This document shows positions 1 through 6,923 of a stretch of 17,149 nt of DNA, in pieces. Position numbers and translations under genes: made by a program. Source of the stretch: JADJQU01 sp035490315. GTDB taxonomy: Bacteria; Planctomycetota; UBA1135; GCA-002686595. Numbering within the stretch: the first letter of the stretch is position 1; each line of letters starts with the position of its first letter. The notes below the pieces were generated by a model. The model worked only from the letters and a program-made list of their open reading frames with translations, was not told the DNA's origin and did no database searches. The stretch spans positions 1-17,149 of the forward strand of contig DATHET010000004.1 in assembly GCA_035490315.1 (NCBI GenBank). The letters are read 5' to 3'.

Positions 1-696
1 CAGCTCGAGGGCGGCCGCATCTGCGATCTCGCTCAGGTCAACGGCCCCGACGAACGCGAGCGCACCAGCGCCTCGGGACCGGCCTTCACCATGGACCTGC
101 TCGATCCCTATCGATTCGAGCTCGGCCTCGCCCTGCGCGACGTGGAGCTCGGCGGTCTCTTGCGCGGCATGTTCCAGTCGGAATTCGCCGACACCGGCGT
201 GCTCGACGCCGAGATCCGACTCGAGGGCAGCCTGGACCGGCTGACCGGGATCATCGGCGACGGTTGGGTGCACCTGCGCGACACGCGGCTGTGGTCGATC
301 CCCGTGATGCGCGACCTGCTCTCGCAGCTGGGGCTGGATTCGAGCGCGGTGTTCGAGCGCATGAAGAGTCGCTTCTCGCTGGCCGACGGCGTGATCCGCA
401 TGGAGGCGATCCACGTCGAGAGCCCGCTCCTGCAGCTGGTCGGCTCGGGCAAGCTCGACCTCGACGGCCGCCTGGAGCACGATCTTCAGGTGCGATTCGC
501 GCTGGTCGACCGCCTCGGGCCGGTGACGCGCTTGTGGTACTGGATCCAGAACAACCTGCTGTCGATCTCCGTGCGCGGCGACATGTCGCGGCCGCAGATC
601 GTGCTCAAGGGCGCCTTGTCGTTCCTGCGCTCGGGCAACCGCGCCAAACGCGAGCTGCCCTTGCCGAGCCTGAGCCCCCTGCCGCCGCGTTTCTGA
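1..696 (+). CDS. AsmA-like protein, C-terminal part (5' truncated by window)
   Basis: The frame is open from base 1 without a stop, so the true start lies upstream and about 231 residues are visible; the internal ATG at 91 is not a credible start. The visible part has the alternating polar/hydrophobic beta pattern of the C-terminal region of AsmA/DUF3971-type proteins: a stretch like GWVHLRDTRLWSIPVM, then an amphipathic segment with MKSRFSLADGVIRME, then GSGKLDLDGRLEHDLQVRF, and a last strand SVRGDMSRPQIVLKG before a basic, proline-rich tail. AsmA-family proteins are envelope proteins with a long lipid-binding beta-groove, linked in other bacteria to outer-membrane assembly or phospholipid transport. 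Without the N-terminus I cannot check for a membrane anchor or separate AsmA from TamB-like relatives. Downstream manC begins 91 bp later on the same strand. The family is fairly likely; the exact role is unknown. Confidence 0.7.
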   Translation, partial: QLEGGRICDLAQVNGPDERERTSASGPAFTMDLLDPYRFELGLALRDVELGGLLRGMFQSEFADTGVLDAEIRLEGSLDRLTGIIGDGWVHLRDTRLWSIPVMRDLLSQLGLDSSAVFERMKSRFSLADGVIRMEAIHVESPLLQLVGSGKLDLDGRLEHDLQVRFALVDRLGPVTRLWYWIQNNLLSISVRGDMSRPQIVLKGALSFLRSGNRAKRELPLPSLSPLPPRF

Positions 697-715
697 TCGC
701 GATCGTTGGGCGCCG

Positions 716-743
716 GGCTCTTTTTCGCGAGTCCGCGCGAGCC
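716..743 (+). terminator. Weak hairpin between the AsmA-like gene and manC
   Basis: GGCTC (716-720) can pair with GAGCC (739-743), and CGCG (726-729) with CGCG (734-737) around an AGTC loop. A run of five T lies inside the left arm rather than after the stem, so this is not a classical intrinsic terminator. A 10-bp palindrome (695-704) overlaps the preceding stop codon. It may reduce readthrough into manC or may be chance in GC-rich DNA. Confidence 0.25.
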
Positions 744-748
744 GCGAC

Positions 749-777
749 TTGCGGCCAGAGCCCGCGCAGTGGATAAG
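749..777 (+). promoter_or_regulatory. Candidate promoter for manC-ruvX
   Basis: TTGCGG (749-754) and GATAAG (772-777) are 17 bp apart, matching the sigma70 spacing, with 3 of 6 and 4 of 6 consensus bases. Transcription would start near 784, only a few bases before the manC ATG at 788, which agrees with the absence of a Shine-Dalgarno site there. It is seen by eye only and could be coincidence. Confidence 0.3.
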
Positions 778-787
778 TGCCCCGCCG

Positions 788-1849
788 ATGGATGCGTTCG
801 CCGTGATCATGGCCGGAGGATCCGGTACGCGTTTCTGGCCCGCGAGCCGGCGCAGCCTGCCCAAGCAGTACCTGCCGATCGGCGCGCCGCAGCCGCTGGT
901 CGCACAGACACTCGAGCGACTGGAGGGTGTGGTGCCGCGCGAGCGCATCCTGGTGGTCAGCGCGGAAAGTCAGGCGCGCGAGCTGGCCAAGGCCCTGCCC
1001 GGACTTCCGGTGGAGAACTTCCTCTTCGAGCCCCACGCGCGCAACACCGCGCCTTGCGTCGCCTGGGCAGCGCTGGAAATCCGCCGGCGCTCTGCGGATT
1101 CGGTCCAGGTCGTGCTGCCGGCGGATCACGTGATCCGACCCGTCGAACGTTTCCGCGCGAGCCTCGCCGCGGGCCTGGACGAAGCGCGAGAGAGCGGCTC
1201 GCTGGTCACTTTCGGCATCCGACCGACACGGCCCGCGACGGGCTTCGGCTACATCGAAGTCGGCGAGTCGCTGGGACAGCGCGGGAGCGAGCCGGTGTTG
1301 CGCGTGCGACGCTTCGTCGAGAAGCCCAATGCCGAGCGCGCGCGCGAATTCCTGGACTCCGGCCGTTTCCTGTGGAACGCGGGCATTTTCGCCTGGCGCA
1401 CGGACACGATCCTCGCCGCCTTCGAGCGCCATTTTCCCGCGGCGCTGCGCGCTCTGGAGAAATTACCCGTGGGCGGCGAGCTGCGGAGCGCGTACGCGGG
1501 CTTGCAGAGCATCTCGATCGACGTCGCGGTGCTCGAGCGCGAATCGGATGTGCGCACGCTCCCGATCGACTACTTCTGGAGTGACGTCGGAGCCTGGACG
1601 GCGCTCGCCGATGTCCTGGAGGCCGACGCCGACGGCAATCGACTCACCGGCGGCGCGACCCTCGCCAACCTCGAGGGAGCCGACAACATCGTCTACGGAG
1701 AAGCGGGCCAGCTGATCGCCTTGATCGGCGTGGAGAACCTGGTCGTCGTGCGCGCCGGCAACGCGGTCCTCGTCGCCACGCGCGAGCGCGCCGACGAAGT
1801 CCGCGCCCTGGTCGAGCGCATGGCGCGCGAAGGCTCGCCCTTCGTGTGA
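788..1849 (+). CDS. manC: Mannose-1-phosphate guanylyltransferase
   Basis: Makes GDP-mannose from mannose 1-phosphate and GTP in the cytoplasm, the precursor of mannose- and deoxyhexose-containing glycans. The 353-aa product has the nucleotidyltransferase signature GGSGTRFWP (residues 10-18), PADH (111-114), TGFGYIE (151-157), FVEKP (176-180), WNAGIF (196-201) and YFWSDVGAW (262-270), all in the order usual for this enzyme. The C-terminal left-handed beta-helix part is present, but there is no phosphomannose isomerase domain, so it is the short monofunctional form of roughly 350 residues. I chose the ATG at 788 because the signature begins right after it; an upstream TTG at 749 would add 13 non-conserved residues. 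Its TGA overlaps a GTG that could start the next gene, suggesting coupling. A broader hexose-1-phosphate specificity cannot be excluded from sequence alone. Confidence 0.93.
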   Translation: MDAFAVIMAGGSGTRFWPASRRSLPKQYLPIGAPQPLVAQTLERLEGVVPRERILVVSAESQARELAKALPGLPVENFLFEPHARNTAPCVAWAALEIRRRSADSVQVVLPADHVIRPVERFRASLAAGLDEARESGSLVTFGIRPTRPATGFGYIEVGESLGQRGSEPVLRVRRFVEKPNAERAREFLDSGRFLWNAGIFAWRTDTILAAFERHFPAALRALEKLPVGGELRSAYAGLQSISIDVAVLERESDVRTLPIDYFWSDVGAWTALADVLEADADGNRLTGGATLANLEGADNIVYGEAGQLIALIGVENLVVVRAGNAVLVATRERADEVRALVERMAREGSPFV

Positions 1850-1854
1850 GCGCC

Positions 1855-2283
1855 ATGAAACGATCGGCGCTCGCCATCGACCACGGCGAGCGCCGCTGCG
1901 GTTTCGCGGTCGCCGACCCCCTGCGCCTGGCGACCACTCCGCTGGCTGCCTGGCGCGACGACGCGAACGGACCGGGGCTCTTCGATTTCATCCAGGCTCT
2001 GCTCGACGAGCGCGACGTCGGGAGCTTCGTGATCGGCCTGCCCTACAACATGGACGGCAGCGAGGGCTCGCGCGCGGCGGAAGTGCGCGCGTTCGCGGCG
2101 AAGCTCAGCGCGCGCTTCCCACGCGTCGCGATCGTGTTCGTCGACGAGCGCCTCTCGACGAAGGCCGCCGAGGACTTGATGCGCGATGCGCAGATCTCCG
2201 TGCGCGATCGCAAGGCACACAAGGACAGCTTCTCGGCCCTGGTGCTCTTGCGCGACTGGATCGAGGCCGGCGAGCCTGCCTGA
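1855..2283 (+). CDS. ruvX: RuvX/YqgF family putative Holliday-junction resolvase / pre-16S rRNA nuclease
   Basis: A 142-aa RNase H-fold protein of the typical YqgF length. It carries AIDHGERRCGFA (residues 7-18, the first acidic residue being D9), GLPYNMDGSEG (61-71), VDERLST (96-102) and a final KDSFSALVLLRDW (123-135) holding the last acidic residue. In other bacteria YqgF proteins process the 5' end of 16S rRNA and have also been proposed to resolve Holliday junctions; both roles need the conserved acidic triad, which is visible here. The ATG at 1855 gives the usual N-terminus. A GTG at 1846 overlapping the manC TGA would add three residues. No Shine-Dalgarno is seen, so translation probably relies on coupling to manC. 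The gene ends 4 bp from the stop of the convergent hydrolase gene. Confidence 0.93.
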   Translation: MKRSALAIDHGERRCGFAVADPLRLATTPLAAWRDDANGPGLFDFIQALLDERDVGSFVIGLPYNMDGSEGSRAAEVRAFAAKLSARFPRVAIVFVDERLSTKAAEDLMRDAQISVRDRKAHKDSFSALVLLRDWIEAGEPA

Positions 2284-2293
2284 GACCTCAGGC
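2278..2293. terminator. Inverted repeat spanning both stop codons of convergent genes
   Basis: GCCTGAG (2278-2284) and CTCAGGC (2287-2293) are perfect reverse complements separated by AC. The repeat contains the TGA of ruvX and the TGA of the hydrolase gene. It could act as a short two-way terminator, but the stem is small and no T tract follows on either strand. Confidence 0.3.
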
Positions 2294-3184
2294 CCTGGCC
2301 CTGGCGATCACGCCGGCGAGCCAGGCTGCGATCTCGCCCATCAGCTGATCCGCGCCGCTTTCGTGCAGCAGATCGTGAGCCTTGCCGGGAAAGAGCCTGA
2401 GCTCCACGACCGGCGATGCGAAGGCCTTGCTGTCCGCAGCAGCGGCAATCTCGTCGCTCTCGCCGTGCAGCAGAAGAGTGGGCACGCGCAGCTCGCTCGC
2501 GCGCTTGCGGCAATCCTGCGCGAGCTCGAGCGCCGCTTCCGCCGCGCGCCGCGTGATCACGTCGTGAACCAGGGCGTCGCCTTCCCAGGCGTTGCGCTCC
2601 GCGGCAACTCCGCTCAGCGCGGCCGATCGATTGCCGATGCGGGCCCCGTCCGTGGGCGCGGGCTTGCTGAACAGCTTCTTCAAGCCGCTGGCGGGCTTGG
2701 GAAGGTCGAAGGCCGGCTTCCAGCGCGGCGAGAGCAGCACCAGGGCCGCCAGGGCATCCGGTTTCTCCAGCGCGAAGTGCAGGGCGTACAAGGCGCCGAG
2801 ACCCTGGCCGATCAGCACCTTGGGCGCATCGGGCAGGCGGTAGGCCAGGTGATCCTGCACCGATTGCAGGTCGCGCAGGACCTCGCGGGCGCCGAGCGAA
2901 TGACCGCGCGGTCCTTCCGAGCGGCCGTGACCGCGCATGTCCGGAAGGGCCACGGCCCAATGCTGCTCCGCCAGCACGCGCGCGGCCGCGAGGTAGCGGG
3001 CACCGTGGTCGCCGGCGTCGTGCACGATCGTCACGCCGCCGATCGGCTCGCCGTAGGCCGCGACCTCGAGCACATGCAGCAGGAACAGGCCCGAGGAATG
3101 GTGCGTCAGCCCGGCCCCCTCGCTGCCGTCGGGCGCGGACACGCGCAGCTCGAGATACGTCGTCAGCGGTTCAGCAGCGGCCAT
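2288..3184 (-). CDS. Alpha/beta-hydrolase fold protein (S33/monoglyceride-lipase-like), apparent nucleophile lost
   Basis: A 298-aa protein of the serine aminopeptidase S33 / lysophospholipase-like group. The family landmarks are recognisable: HDAGDHGARY (55-64) where HGxxEHxxRY is usual, then DMRGHGRSEGPRGH (82-95), the nucleophile elbow, LLLHGESDE (237-245) with the likely acid D244, and GKAHDLLHE (267-275) with the likely base H270. The elbow reads GQGLG (126-130) instead of GxSxG: the codon at the nucleophile position is GGT (Gly), and the oxyanion HG is HD (D56). As read it should not be a normal serine hydrolase. Start: the ATG at 3184 lies 16 bp after the VWA stop and begins just ahead of the fold; an earlier in-frame start at 3223 would overlap the VWA gene. 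No signal peptide is seen, so it is probably cytoplasmic. A pseudoenzyme binding partner or a sequencing error are both possible. Confidence 0.8.
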   Translation of the reverse strand: MAAAEPLTTYLELRVSAPDGSEGAGLTHHSSGLFLLHVLEVAAYGEPIGGVTIVHDAGDHGARYLAAARVLAEQHWAVALPDMRGHGRSEGPRGHSLGAREVLRDLQSVQDHLAYRLPDAPKVLIGQGLGALYALHFALEKPDALAALVLLSPRWKPAFDLPKPASGLKKLFSKPAPTDGARIGNRSAALSGVAAERNAWEGDALVHDVITRRAAEAALELAQDCRKRASELRVPTLLLHGESDEIAAAADSKAFASPVVELRLFPGKAHDLLHESGADQLMGEIAAWLAGVIARARA

Positions 3185-3200
3185 GGATGGGTCGGTGCGG

Positions 3201-5243
3201 CTAGCGCGCGACGTACAGACCACCGTTCTCGCTCGCGAGCCGGCTCAAGAGATCCGCGTCCTGCGCGCCGGAGAGTCCGATGGTGTGGATCACGATCCCG
3301 GCGTTGGCGTTGCGCTCGCGCACGAAGGACAGGATCTCTTCCGTGACCGTGGTCACGCCGATCGTCGCGCGCCCATCGGTCAGGAAGAAGATCGTGTCGT
3401 AGACCGGCTTCGACCAGGCGCTGCCGGGCTTGACCCCGGACATGTCGAAGGCCTTTTCCAGCGCGGAATAGATGTTCGTCCCCGCGGCCCCTTCCAGGGA
3501 TGCGATGTAGGCCAGGGCTTCCTTGCGCGTCGCCGGCGACATCGTGGCCGGCGTGTCGTCCCAGGCCCAGACGTCGGCGGCGTAGCAGATGATGTCGAAC
3601 TCGCCGCCGTCCTTGATCCCGCCCAGCGCCTTCTCCAGGTCGCGCTTGGCGGCGGTGAGCCGCGAGAATTCGCCCTTGGATTCGTCGGGCGTGTCGAAGG
3701 GCCGACCCGGATCGTCGGTCGGATTGTTCTTCGGAGTCATCGAGAAGTTCATCGACAGCGAGCAGTCGATCACGAACAGGACGTGCTGGCTCTCGGTGCT
3801 GATGCCGAAGAAGGAAACTCCGACCGCTTCCTTCGCTTCCTCGAGCGCGGTCTTCGCCGGCTCCTGCGGCGCGACCTGGAAGCCGGCTTCATTGTCCTTC
3901 CACCAGCGCTGCCACAATTCGAGGTTGCCGCGGAAGTTCTGACCGGTCAGGGAGGTCAGCGCCTGTCCGACGTCGGTGCGCACGCGGCCCTCCTCGACGG
4001 CGAGGCGCGCTATCAGCACGGGAATCGCTTCGCGCGAGCGCAGCGTGGCGAGCGCGTGGGCCGCGCGGCTCTTGACCACCCACGTCGGATCGAGCAGATG
4101 CTTCTGCAAGAGGTCGGGAGCGATCGTCGTGTCGCCCTGCGCCGCGAGGGCGTCGATCCACTCCGCGCGCGACAAGGGTTCCGTCTCGGCCGCGAGCTGG
4201 GCGCGCAGCGCCGCGCGCAGACCCTCGACCTTCGCCGAGGAGAGCACCTGGAGCACCGCGAGCCGGCCGCGACCCTTGCTCTTCTTCCAGGCGCGAATCA
4301 AAGCGGCGGCGACTTCGTCGAGCTCCTTGCCGCGGCCGCGCGCGATTCCGACCGCGGCGGCCTTGGCCGCGCGATCCGATTGGACCGAGGTCTCGTGGAT
4401 TTTCTTGCGCACCTCGGCGGCGTCGCGCTTGACCGCGTCGTACTGGTCATAGGTCGCCTTCGAGAATCCGTCGTTCTGCTTGCCGGCTTCCTTGGCGAGG
4501 CGCGCCTCCATCTTGTGCACCTCGAGCATCAGCTTGGGCAGGCGGTCGATGAGCTTGTCGCTCGTCTCACCCAGACTCTGCGCCAGTCGCGCCAGCGCGC
4601 CGGCGCTGTCCATGGTGCCCACCGCGCCGAGCAGGTCGATCGATCCAGCGCGCACTTCGGCCGAGGGATTCTCGCTGGCGTCGGCCAGGAGATCGGCCTC
4701 TGCCTTCTTGCGCTTCTCCGGAGAAAGGGCTGCGAGCAGTCGCTCCGTCGCGGCCGCGAGCTCCTTCTGCCAGGGTCCGTCCTCGCCCAGCTTGCGCTCG
4801 GCCTTCTCGAGATCCTGCTTCTGCTCGGCGAGCGCCTTGATCTCCTTGTCGAGCGCGGCCTTCGCCGAATCGTCGCGGGTCGCGCGCAACTTCCATTGCT
4901 CGATCAGGATCTGCTTGCGCTCGACCAGGCCGCGGGCGCGGAAGGCCTTCGCTTCCTGCTCGTCGACGATCGCCGTGACCCGCGTGTATTCCACCCCGAT
5001 CACCGAAGTCGCGGCGGGGTTGGAGCTCGCGACGAGAGCCTCGAGCGCCGCTTGCCGCGCGGCGTGATCCTTGCCCACCGCCGCGCGCTCGAAGGCCAGC
5101 TTGAGGTCCTCGAACTTGTCGCCGAAGCAGACCTCCGCGGCCGGAAACTCTGCTCGGGGGGTGGACGGATTCGTGGCGAGGAGGATCGTGACGAGCAGCG
5201 AGAGCATCGAGGTACGAGGCTGGAGAGATCGGCGATTCCGCAC
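3201..5243 (-). CDS. Secreted HEAT-repeat and von Willebrand factor A domain protein
   Basis: A 680-aa protein beginning with a basic n-region and hydrophobic core (MLSLLVTILLA, 13-23), so it is probably exported. Residues about 90-180 are rich in E, K and A and look helical or coiled-coil. About 190-440 contain HEAT-like helical repeats (for example LDPTWVVKSRAAHALATL, 384-401), followed by LWQRWWKDN (443-451), a W-x-x-WW element I associate with planctomycete HEAT proteins. A VWA domain fills 485-680 with the MIDAS motif DCSLS (493-497), GTN (588-590) and LTDGRATIG (621-629), so metal-dependent ligand binding should be intact. VWA proteins bind other proteins; no ligand is evident here. The GTG at 5243 gives the charged n-region; an ATG at 5207 would start at the hydrophobic stretch and is the alternative. 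The downstream hydrolase gene follows after 16 bp, suggesting an operon. The promoter must lie against rnpB. Confidence 0.88.
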   Translation of the reverse strand: MRNRRSLQPRTSMLSLLVTILLATNPSTPRAEFPAAEVCFGDKFEDLKLAFERAAVGKDHAARQAALEALVASSNPAATSVIGVEYTRVTAIVDEQEAKAFRARGLVERKQILIEQWKLRATRDDSAKAALDKEIKALAEQKQDLEKAERKLGEDGPWQKELAAATERLLAALSPEKRKKAEADLLADASENPSAEVRAGSIDLLGAVGTMDSAGALARLAQSLGETSDKLIDRLPKLMLEVHKMEARLAKEAGKQNDGFSKATYDQYDAVKRDAAEVRKKIHETSVQSDRAAKAAAVGIARGRGKELDEVAAALIRAWKKSKGRGRLAVLQVLSSAKVEGLRAALRAQLAAETEPLSRAEWIDALAAQGDTTIAPDLLQKHLLDPTWVVKSRAAHALATLRSREAIPVLIARLAVEEGRVRTDVGQALTSLTGQNFRGNLELWQRWWKDNEAGFQVAPQEPAKTALEEAKEAVGVSFFGISTESQHVLFVIDCSLSMNFSMTPKNNPTDDPGRPFDTPDESKGEFSRLTAAKRDLEKALGGIKDGGEFDIICYAADVWAWDDTPATMSPATRKEALAYIASLEGAAGTNIYSALEKAFDMSGVKPGSAWSKPVYDTIFFLTDGRATIGVTTVTEEILSFVRERNANAGIVIHTIGLSGAQDADLLSRLASENGGLYVAR

Positions 5244-5261
5244 AGGGGCGTGCGGCCCGGC

Positions 5262-5271
5262 AGTCTATGCT
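5262..5271. promoter_or_regulatory. Overlapping -10 elements of rnpB (+) and the VWA gene (-)
   Basis: TATGCT at 5266-5271 on the plus strand sits 5-6 bases before the paired 5' end of RNase P RNA (5277), the expected distance for a -10 box. On the minus strand TAGACT (5267 down to 5262) could serve the VWA gene and would place its start about 12 bases ahead of the GTG at 5243. I see no good -35 box for either. The rnpB -10 is the stronger call because it matches the known RNA end. Confidence 0.45.
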
Positions 5272-5276
5272 AGGCG

Positions 5277-5650
<374 letters not shown>

Positions 5651-5753
5651 TCCTCCCCTGTCCGGCCAAGCCCCCGCCTTCGGCACCTGGTGCGATCCTC
5701 CCAGGCCTGGACCACAAGATGTAGTGGTGGAGTCCCGGCACCTCTCCAAGCCC
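5651..5753. other. Non-coding spacer downstream of rnpB
   Basis: I see no gene here. It contains CCTGG/CCAGG complementary segments (about 5680-5705), the palindrome CCAGGCCTGG near 5701-5710 and a CCAC/GTGG pair around 5711-5728. Any of these could belong to the 3' trailer or termination signal of rnpB, but none is followed by a T tract. Confidence 0.4.
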
Positions 5754-5781
5754 TTGACAGACTGGGGGGTTGTGGGAAACT
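5754..5781 (+). promoter_or_regulatory. Sigma70-like promoter upstream of the NUDIX gene
   Basis: A perfect TTGACA (5754-5759) is followed after 16 bp by GAAACT (5776-5781), which keeps the critical A2 and T6 of the -10 consensus; AAACTC at 17 bp is an alternative. Transcription would begin near 5788, about 135 nt ahead of the NUDIX ATG. This is the best -35 box I noticed in the window. Confidence 0.5.
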
Positions 5782-5787
5782 CCTAGC

Positions 5788-5922
5788 CTTCTGAAAGGTC
5801 CTGGAACGAGAGGCCAGTCCCCGGAGCAGCGCTCCTGCGGCCCCTCGGAACGTGGACCTGCCCCCTCCGAACCAGCCATCCGCCCTCGGCGACCACCCTC
5901 CCCCCCGCCGGCCACCCGCTCC
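5788..5922 (+). promoter_or_regulatory. Long, possibly structured 5' leader of the NUDIX gene
   Basis: Just after the predicted start, AGGTCC (5796-5801) can pair with GGACCT (5854-5859). Inside this closing helix lie TGG/CCA (5802-5804 with 5815-5817) and a GGAGC-AGC-GCTCC hairpin (5823-5835). The rest up to the ATG is C-rich and single-stranded-looking, with no Shine-Dalgarno. It matches no riboswitch class I know. The pairing was found by eye and has not been tested by folding or conservation. Confidence 0.3.
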
Positions 5923-6603
5923 ATGGAATTCGTCTTCGTCGTGCCGCGCAACGACCTGTTCCGCGACTGCTACCCGCAGGGCTTGATGCCCTTCGGGCAG
6001 GAGTACCCGCTCGCCGCGTTCGAGGCCGGCGTCGCGCGACACGGTTTCTTCGTGCAGCGCTCGCACGCCGAGTCGAACCCCAACTTGAAGCAGGTGATTC
6101 CGTACACGGTGGTCGTGCGCGGTGGAGACGTTTTCCTGCTGCGGCGACTGTCGAAGGGCGGTGAAGCGCGACTCGCGAACAAGCTCTCGATTGGCGTCGG
6201 CGGTCACATCAATCCAGAAGATGCGACGGCGGCGGTGAACCCCGACGGAACCTTGACACAAAGCCCGATCGACAATGGCTCGCGGCGCGAGATCGCCGAA
6301 GAGATTCACATCTCGGGCGACACACACCTCGCCAGAGTCGGCGTGCTCAATGACGATTCCAATCCCGTGGGCGCTGTTCACGTGGGATTGGTGCAACTGA
6401 TGGTGGTCGAAGGCGATGTCCGCGTGCGCGAAGAAGACCTTCTCGAAGGTCAATTCGTGAGTCCGGAAGAACTGATTCGCCTGAACGACCAAGGTGCAAA
6501 CTTCGAATCCTGGTCCAAGATCCTAGTCGAGCGACTTCCTGAGCTCCTGACCGCGCACGCAAGTCCGCTCTCTGCAAGGGCGAGCACCGTGGTGCACCGC
6601 TAG
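5923..6603 (+). CDS. NUDIX hydrolase family protein
   Basis: A 226-aa cytoplasmic protein with a NUDIX core at about 60-180. Strand YTVVVRGGDVFLLRRLSKGG (61-80) leads into SIGVGGHINPED (89-100), and the helix GSRREIAEEIHI (119-130) supplies the metal-binding REIAEE. Between the glycine and the REIAEE there are about 14 more residues than in the classical 23-residue Nudix box. This GGHIN-type long box is known from a subgroup often annotated only as NUDIX or phosphoesterase. Members hydrolyse nucleoside diphosphates linked to another moiety; the substrate cannot be told here. I chose the ATG at 5923 because residues before it in the same frame are low-complexity and proline-rich. Upstream are a TTGACA promoter and a long leader. 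A 70-aa gene follows after 23 bp, probably on the same transcript. Confidence 0.85.
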   Translation: MEFVFVVPRNDLFRDCYPQGLMPFGQEYPLAAFEAGVARHGFFVQRSHAESNPNLKQVIPYTVVVRGGDVFLLRRLSKGGEARLANKLSIGVGGHINPEDATAAVNPDGTLTQSPIDNGSRREIAEEIHISGDTHLARVGVLNDDSNPVGAVHVGLVQLMVVEGDVRVREEDLLEGQFVSPEELIRLNDQGANFESWSKILVERLPELLTAHASPLSARASTVVHR

Positions 6604-6626
6604 GACCAAGTCCTCACACAAGACCC

Positions 6627-6839
6627 ATGAAAAGCCGAATCACCGATTCCCAACGCATGTACGACCAGCTCCTCGGAGCGCGCACGGCCGACAAGGTCAC
6701 GCTCTACTTCAAGGACGGTCGCGTCATGAACGGGGCCTTGATCTTCAATCAGTTCAAGGGAACGGGTCGCCTGATCAACATCGATCACGAAGTCAGCCTG
6801 GATTTCTCGATCGACGACCTGCGCGATCTGAAGTTCTAG
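6627..6839 (+). CDS. Small conserved-looking protein, possible SH3/Sm-like barrel
   Basis: A 70-aa protein I do not recognise with certainty. After a short helical N-terminus (1-20) it has a compact all-beta pattern: DKVTLYFKDGRVMNGALIFN (22-41), then TGRLINIDHEVSLDFSIDDLRDLKF. The KVxLxFKDGRxxxG pattern recalls small SH3/Sm-like barrels and the DUF6982-type domain often found beside signalling genes, but that is resemblance only. It has no signal peptide or membrane segment and is acidic to neutral, so it is probably cytoplasmic. The ATG at 6627 lies 23 bp after the NUDIX stop with no Shine-Dalgarno, so co-transcription is likely. Its stop is followed at once by two hairpins. The reading frame is favoured over its antisense by the sensible hydrophobic-core pattern. 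Confidence 0.7.
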   Translation: MKSRITDSQRMYDQLLGARTADKVTLYFKDGRVMNGALIFNQFKGTGRLINIDHEVSLDFSIDDLRDLKF

Positions 6840-6872
6840 GAGCCAGCAGCCTTTTTCCAGAAGGCAGGCTCC
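6839..6872. terminator. First hairpin between convergent genes
   Basis: GGAGCC (6839-6844) pairs with GGCTCC (6867-6872), and inside it GCCTT (6849-6853) pairs with AAGGC (6861-6865) around a 7-nt loop. It begins at the last base of the small gene's stop codon. The downstream T content is modest, so it is a plausible but imperfect terminator for the plus-strand genes. Confidence 0.45.
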
Positions 6873-6905
6873 GTTCAAACTTTTCGATCACGAAGAGTAT
6901 GAACG
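6872..6905. terminator. Second, long hairpin between convergent genes
   Basis: Two 15-nt arms (6872-6886 and 6891-6905) pair around an ATCA loop with one A-A mismatch and one wobble (T-G when transcribed from the plus strand). It lies 19 bp from the peroxiredoxin stop on the opposite strand, so it can act as a terminator for both transcripts or as a 3'-end stabiliser. It shares one base with the preceding hairpin. Confidence 0.55.
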
Positions 6906-6923
6906 GGTGCCCGCTCTCGAAAA

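Noticed and set aside
3183..5273. A 696-codon plus-strand open frame antisense to the VWA gene
   Set aside because: Its composition is R, G, E and L-rich without domain motifs, and it mirrors a minus-strand gene with signal peptide, HEAT and an intact VWA MIDAS. Long antisense frames are expected in GC-rich DNA.
5770..5922. Upstream extension of the NUDIX frame to 5770
   Set aside because: The extra 51 residues are proline- and arginine-rich without fold and would overlap the -10 region of the promoter; the conserved domain begins after the ATG at 5923.
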